Assembly: GCA_025980435.1 (NCBI GenBank)
Contig: JAICXK010000025.1
Location: 1-33,473 of the forward strand
Length of the DNA stretch: 33,473 bases
Source: Bryobacteraceae bacterium
GTDB lineage: Bacteria > Acidobacteriota > Terriglobia > Bryobacterales > Bryobacteraceae
Reading direction: 5' to 3'
Shown here: piece after piece, positions 29,300 to 33,473 of the stretch
Position numbering within the stretch: position 1 is the first letter of the stretch
How the letters are laid out: each line of letters begins with the position of its first letter
The notes under the pieces: model-generated
Told to the model about the DNA's origin: nothing
The model's database searches: none
What the model saw: only the letters and a program-made list of their open reading frames with translations
Translations under genes and position numbers: made by a program

Positions 29300-30259
29300 A
29301 TGATTGCTTTCTTAATGTTGGTGGGTCCCGGCGAAGCGCAGATCGCGACGGACACTCTGTCTCATTGCCTTCGCTTGTACCCGGACGCCTACGCATTCAT
29401 ACGGGATGATGCGACCTCGGACGGCACCTTTGACGCGCTCTCGCAGTTTGCAGCAGAATACGCGCCGCGCATCCTGCTGGAATGTAACACTTACCCGCAG
29501 GGCTATCTGGGCGTCGCCGTATCGATGTTTCAGGCGTACGAATCTCTCTGGAAGCGCCAACTCGAGATAGAGATGATTATCGAACTGGACCCGGATGCCT
29601 GTGTTCTTCGGCCAGGATTGGTAGAACTCGCTCGCAAGAAGTTCGCCCAATTCGGGCCGGGAATCATCGGTTCCTACAGTGTCGCCCTCCAGGGTGGAAA
29701 GCGCGATCAAGGAACCCAGTGGCGGACTATGCTGCGGGATCTGTTTCCGATTGGAACGGACCAGAAAACAAAGCGCCGGCGCTTCGGATTTCCGTTTTAC
29801 CTCAAATATCTTCCGAAAGCGCTCCTGCACGGCTACCAACTGGGTGAACACGTTCTGGCCGCGTTGTATATCCTTCATGGCGACACGTTTCGGGCGCTTG
29901 GACGCAGAGGGTTCTGGCACTCGATGCCCGCCGAAGGAAGCTGCTACGTCAAAATGGACGACCCGCTTGTTTCCCTGGGAGCGAAATTCGTCGGCCACAG
30001 CTTGATAGACATCAACGACCCGAGCCACGGCGAAGTTCCGGCCTGGCTGCAATATCTACCGCCAATCAAGTGGACCGCCGAGGAAATTGTCCAAAACGGG
30101 TATCTCGCGGTTCACCCGGTCAAGCGCGATACAGAGGGAACAAAGCTTCGAAACGAAATTCGTTCTTTGCTTAGTAAAGAACCGGTGGGCGGAGAGGCGG
30201 CAGGGTTAGCAGGAGAGGCCGCAGAAGAGCCGGAAACCGGTCTCAGCGCTGTAGTTTGA
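29300..30259 (+). CDS. Putative glycosyltransferase-like protein (GT-A-like, DPD motif)
   Basis: EMIIELDPDACVLRPGLVELA; family assignment is weak. Confidence 0.5.
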   Translation: MIAFLMLVGPGEAQIATDTLSHCLRLYPDAYAFIRDDATSDGTFDALSQFAAEYAPRILLECNTYPQGYLGVAVSMFQAYESLWKRQLEIEMIIELDPDACVLRPGLVELARKKFAQFGPGIIGSYSVALQGGKRDQGTQWRTMLRDLFPIGTDQKTKRRRFGFPFYLKYLPKALLHGYQLGEHVLAALYILHGDTFRALGRRGFWHSMPAEGSCYVKMDDPLVSLGAKFVGHSLIDINDPSHGEVPAWLQYLPPIKWTAEEIVQNGYLAVHPVKRDTEGTKLRNEIRSLLSKEPVGGEAAGLAGEAAEEPETGLSAVV

Positions 30260-30260
30260 T

Positions 30261-30283
30261 CCTACGTTATACTAGCATTCGAT
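30261..30283 (+). promoter_or_regulatory. Candidate promoter CCTACGTTATACTAGCATTCGAT, TATACT at 30268-30273, 8 nt before the ATG at 30282
   Basis: Near copy of 29207-29229; spacing fits a leaderless transcript. Confidence 0.5.
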
Positions 30284-31058
30284 GTCGCAGGGTGCGGAGA
30301 GCAGCAATATCTCGACGCTCATTGTAGATGATGAGGAACTCGCCCGCGAAGAACTCTCCTATCTCCTGAAGGATTTTGCCGAAATCGAGGTGTTGCAGAC
30401 GGCCTCGAACGGCCTGGAAGCCATTCGCGCAATCCAGGAACTGGAGCCGGAACTGGTTTTTCTGGACGTGCAGATGCCTGGGCTGGATGGTCTTGGGGTG
30501 ATTGCCAAACTTCGCGAAAAGGGCGGACCCCTGCCGCATTTCGTGCTGACCACAGCCTTCGATCAATATGCGGTGGAAGCATTCCGGCTGCAGGCGCTCG
30601 ACTACTTGTTGAAACCCATAGAGAGGGACCGGCTGGCGGAGTCTGTGGGACGGGCGAAGCGGGCGCTCGAGGAGAAGCCCTCGAACGAGAAGGCGGCAGA
30701 TGCGCCCAAAACGGCGGCGCAACGGACCAAGCTGCTGGTCAGAGCGAATAACCGCAATTTGATTGTCGATGCCCAGGATCTTATCTACGCGACCATCGAT
30801 GACGGCACCATCACGGTGGTAACGTCGCATTTCGAAGGGCAGTCCAATTACCGAACCATCGAGGAACTGCAATCGAATTTGGACCCGGAGTTGTTTTGGC
30901 GGGTACACCGCTCGTTTCTGGTAAATATTAACAAGATCCGCGAAGTGATCCCCTGGTTCAAGTCCAGCTTTCAACTGAAGATGGACGATAAGAAGCAGAC
31001 CGAGATTCCGGTAAGCCGCATTCAGACCCGCCGGTTGCGAACTTTATTGAAGATCTGA
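30282..31058 (+). CDS. LytTR-family response regulator (REC + LytTR)
   Basis: STLIVDDEELAREELSYLLKDF...LVFLDVQMPGLDGLGVI...ALDYLLKPIERDRL; C-terminal LytTR: ELFWRVHRSFLVNINKIREV. Confidence 0.96.
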   Translation: MSQGAESSNISTLIVDDEELAREELSYLLKDFAEIEVLQTASNGLEAIRAIQELEPELVFLDVQMPGLDGLGVIAKLREKGGPLPHFVLTTAFDQYAVEAFRLQALDYLLKPIERDRLAESVGRAKRALEEKPSNEKAADAPKTAAQRTKLLVRANNRNLIVDAQDLIYATIDDGTITVVTSHFEGQSNYRTIEELQSNLDPELFWRVHRSFLVNINKIREVIPWFKSSFQLKMDDKKQTEIPVSRIQTRRLRTLLKI

Positions 31059-31077
31059 GCGGACCCGTTCGGGATAA

Positions 31078-31668
31078 ATGCGGATAAAGATCGCGCAAGT
31101 CGGGGAAGCTGTGCTGCGGCAGCGCGCCAGGCAGCTTGGTGTAGATGAAATCCGAAGCCGCGAGACCCAGCAACTCATCGAGTGGATGCGCGAGACCATG
31201 CATGATGCGCCGGGCGTCGGGCTGGCCGCGCCGCAGGTGGGGCTCGGGCTGCAACTCGCGATCATTGAAGACAAGCCTGAATACTTGAAGGACATGCCGG
31301 CCGCGGCTGTGAAGGAACGCGAGAGGAAGGCGGTTCCGTTTCACGTGATCGTGAATCCGAAGCTGACACTGCAAGGGCCGTCCGATGTCGAGTTCTTTGA
31401 AGGCTGCCTCAGCCTGGCTGGGTTTACTGCGGTCGTGCCGCGCGTTCGCCATGTAAAAGTGGAGTGCCTGGATCACAACGGAAAATCCAAAGTGATCGAA
31501 GCCTCCGGATGGTATGCGCGAATCCTGCAGCACGAAATCGACCACCTCCAGGGAACCGTCTATATCGATCGCATGTACTCGCGCAGTTTCATGAGCACGG
31601 AGAATTATGGGCGGCACTGGAAGGACAAGGCGATACGCGAAGTGCGGGATGGGCTACGCCTTGAATAG
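31078..31668 (+). CDS. def: Peptide deformylase
   Basis: GVGLAAPQVG, EGCLSLAGF, LQHEIDHLQGTVYIDRM. Confidence 0.97.
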   Translation: MRIKIAQVGEAVLRQRARQLGVDEIRSRETQQLIEWMRETMHDAPGVGLAAPQVGLGLQLAIIEDKPEYLKDMPAAAVKERERKAVPFHVIVNPKLTLQGPSDVEFFEGCLSLAGFTAVVPRVRHVKVECLDHNGKSKVIEASGWYARILQHEIDHLQGTVYIDRMYSRSFMSTENYGRHWKDKAIREVRDGLRLE

Positions 31669-31691
31669 GAGGCGAGGTCCAACACATACGA

Positions 31692-33473
31692 TCACTCGCG
31701 CGGCGAAATCCGGTGCAAAAACGGGCCAATCGCGTTTGACATTTGATAGTTATTCCGCCGGTCTTCATTAATGGCCCAGAACATAGCTCCCAGGAACTTG
31801 GGATATCCGGAGGAACGGCGCAGTCTATACTCGGCTGCGGCGTACGGCCTGGCTTCGATGAGATAGCGCAGGGCGTTTTCAATCGCCGGTATTTCGGTGT
31901 AGTTGCGCGCCGAAGTTGGGGTGGCGGGGAGTCCGATGGCTACTTTTTCGGCTGGAAGCGGCGGAAATAGATTCTTTAAATCGCCGCCTACCGGGAAACC
32001 GTGTACCAACATTTCGGACATCGCGACGTGATAATCGGCGTTTCCGGGGAAATAGTAGTTTCCATCCAAGCCTTCGAGCGGAGGCGTGTTGTAGTCCTGG
32101 GCATCCACAAAGGACAGGATGTCCCGAGTCCCGTAGATCACGGGCAGGAAGGACCCGAACTGGCCGCCGTATGCCTGCATGCCTGCCTGCGCCTGCGCTG
32201 CTTCCGGCACTTCAGCCAGCATAAACTTCGAGCCGAAGTGATCGCGGATCTGATGGATTGCGGCAATCAGGTTCACGATGGACGGCGTCGTGGGATGACG
32301 AAAGTCCGTGTCATCGGGGTCGATCAGGATCGAGGGCGTTTCGATGTCGAGATCGATGCCATCGAAGCCGTATTTTTCCACAATTGAAGTCACCGAGATG
32401 ACGAAGTTATGAACATCTTCGGGTGTGTTGAGCGTGACAACCTGACCACCGCCTCCTAATGAGATCAAGACTTTCCTGCCGTGATGCTGCAGATAAGCGA
32501 CATCGGACTTGAATGAATCTTCGCCAAGACCGGCGGGCGGCTCGAAGCGAAGCAGGCTGGTGGAGCCTTTCACCGGCGCGGCGAAAGTGGCGATGACGAT
32601 GTCCCACTGCGGAGACGTGTCCCTCAACGGAATTGGCGCTCTGACCGAGGCATAGCCTTCCCAGTACCCGATCAGCGCATGTCCATTTGGAGGACTCGTC
32701 CGCGGCAGCGGCGAAGCGGTCGGCTGTACATTGCGGTTTCGCGCGCCCGAACACGGCTGCGCATGTTCCGGCAATGCTTTCGTATCGGGGAAACTGTACG
32801 CGCCCTGGAAGGTTTCGGTCGCCGCGCTTTGCGCGAACCAGGGAAGCAGCGCCATGTTTTGCAAGTGATAGACTCTGCCCCGTGCGGTGATTTCCGTTGC
32901 ATTCGACGCGAGCGAATCGTTCGCCGGCTGTTCCAGGAGGTAGGCACTGCTTCCTCCTCTGCCTCCGCAACTCACGTTCGATGGCGGTTTCAGCCAACCG
33001 GGAAACGCATTTGGCCGGTATCCATGCAGAGGATCGTTCATCCACTCGGCCACTTGCTGGCTGATGCCTTGTATATCCAGGTAGCGCGGATACACGCCTC
33101 TATCGAAAGACGAACCGATCACAAAAGATTGTGCGGGAGCCCCCGAAGCATCGAGCTGAACGCCGTGTGAACCGACCGAGCAGCATACGGTAGCGTCGCC
33201 AAGAGCGTAAAAAGCTACATTTTTGGCCAGCGCGATGACAAGTTGGTCCGGTCCGATGCCGCTGCTCGCCAGATGCTGAAAAAGCTGTTTCTGAACGAAA
33301 TCGAGATCTGCCACCGCCAGGGAAGCTCCAGTCCGGCGGGAATGCAACACATACCCGTTGGCTGCGGGGACGTCAATTTGAACGGGCGCGATCAATCGAG
33401 GAGGCCCAAGCAAGGTGTGCCACTCTCCCTGTGCTCTCTTGTAGAATTGAGCGCGCTGCACGGCATCGCCGTA
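31692..33473 (-). CDS. Glycoside hydrolase family 18 (chitinase-like) with extra N-terminal region; N-terminus beyond window edge
   Basis: ALIGYWEGYASV; KVLISLGGGG; YGFDGIDLDIETPS (DxxDxDxE); reading frame open to the window edge (YGDAVQRAQFYKRAQ). Confidence 0.88.
   Translation of the reverse strand, partial: YGDAVQRAQFYKRAQGEWHTLLGPPRLIAPVQIDVPAANGYVLHSRRTGASLAVADLDFVQKQLFQHLASSGIGPDQLVIALAKNVAFYALGDATVCCSVGSHGVQLDASGAPAQSFVIGSSFDRGVYPRYLDIQGISQQVAEWMNDPLHGYRPNAFPGWLKPPSNVSCGGRGGSSAYLLEQPANDSLASNATEITARGRVYHLQNMALLPWFAQSAATETFQGAYSFPDTKALPEHAQPCSGARNRNVQPTASPLPRTSPPNGHALIGYWEGYASVRAPIPLRDTSPQWDIVIATFAAPVKGSTSLLRFEPPAGLGEDSFKSDVAYLQHHGRKVLISLGGGGQVVTLNTPEDVHNFVISVTSIVEKYGFDGIDLDIETPSILIDPDDTDFRHPTTPSIVNLIAAIHQIRDHFGSKFMLAEVPEAAQAQAGMQAYGGQFGSFLPVIYGTRDILSFVDAQDYNTPPLEGLDGNYYFPGNADYHVAMSEMLVHGFPVGGDLKNLFPPLPAEKVAIGLPATPTSARNYTEIPAIENALRYLIEARPYAAAEYRLRRSSGYPKFLGAMFWAINEDRRNNYQMSNAIGPFLHRISPRE

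Overview
The window is GC-rich bacterial chromosome with an Acidobacteria-like flavour; taxonomy is inference only. The outstanding locus is a compact type III-A CRISPR effector operon, cas10-csm2-csm3-csm4-csm5 (about 2347-7558), between proS and an exosortase (XrtA/EpsI) cluster. It has no CRISPR array, Cas6, Cas1/2 or Csm6/CARF gene in the window. Its Cas10 is only 491 aa, has no room for an HD domain, lacks a visible zinc-ribbon, and carries GGDG instead of GGDD. Csm3 keeps its catalytic-type Asp. Csm2 has an Arg/Gly-rich basic N-terminal extension and Csm4 has an acidic C-terminal tail. Other notable content: a cysM-mec-(CysO::MoeB::rhodanese) operon in which a ubiquitin-like sulfur carrier with an internal Gly-Gly is fused to its E1 and sits beside a JAMM protease; an 8-nt overlapping Tat-sulfatase/FGE pair; three toxin-antitoxin loci (MazEF-like, Xre-RES, VapBC), the Xre-RES locus with two inverted repeats upstream; a candidate 23-aa cationic hydrophobic peptide with a near-perfect Shine-Dalgarno in a hairpin; an internally deleted GH13 remnant; and recurrent -10-like boxes 8-9 nt upstream of ATG that suggest leaderless transcripts. 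No tRNA, rRNA, transposase or CRISPR array was recognised.
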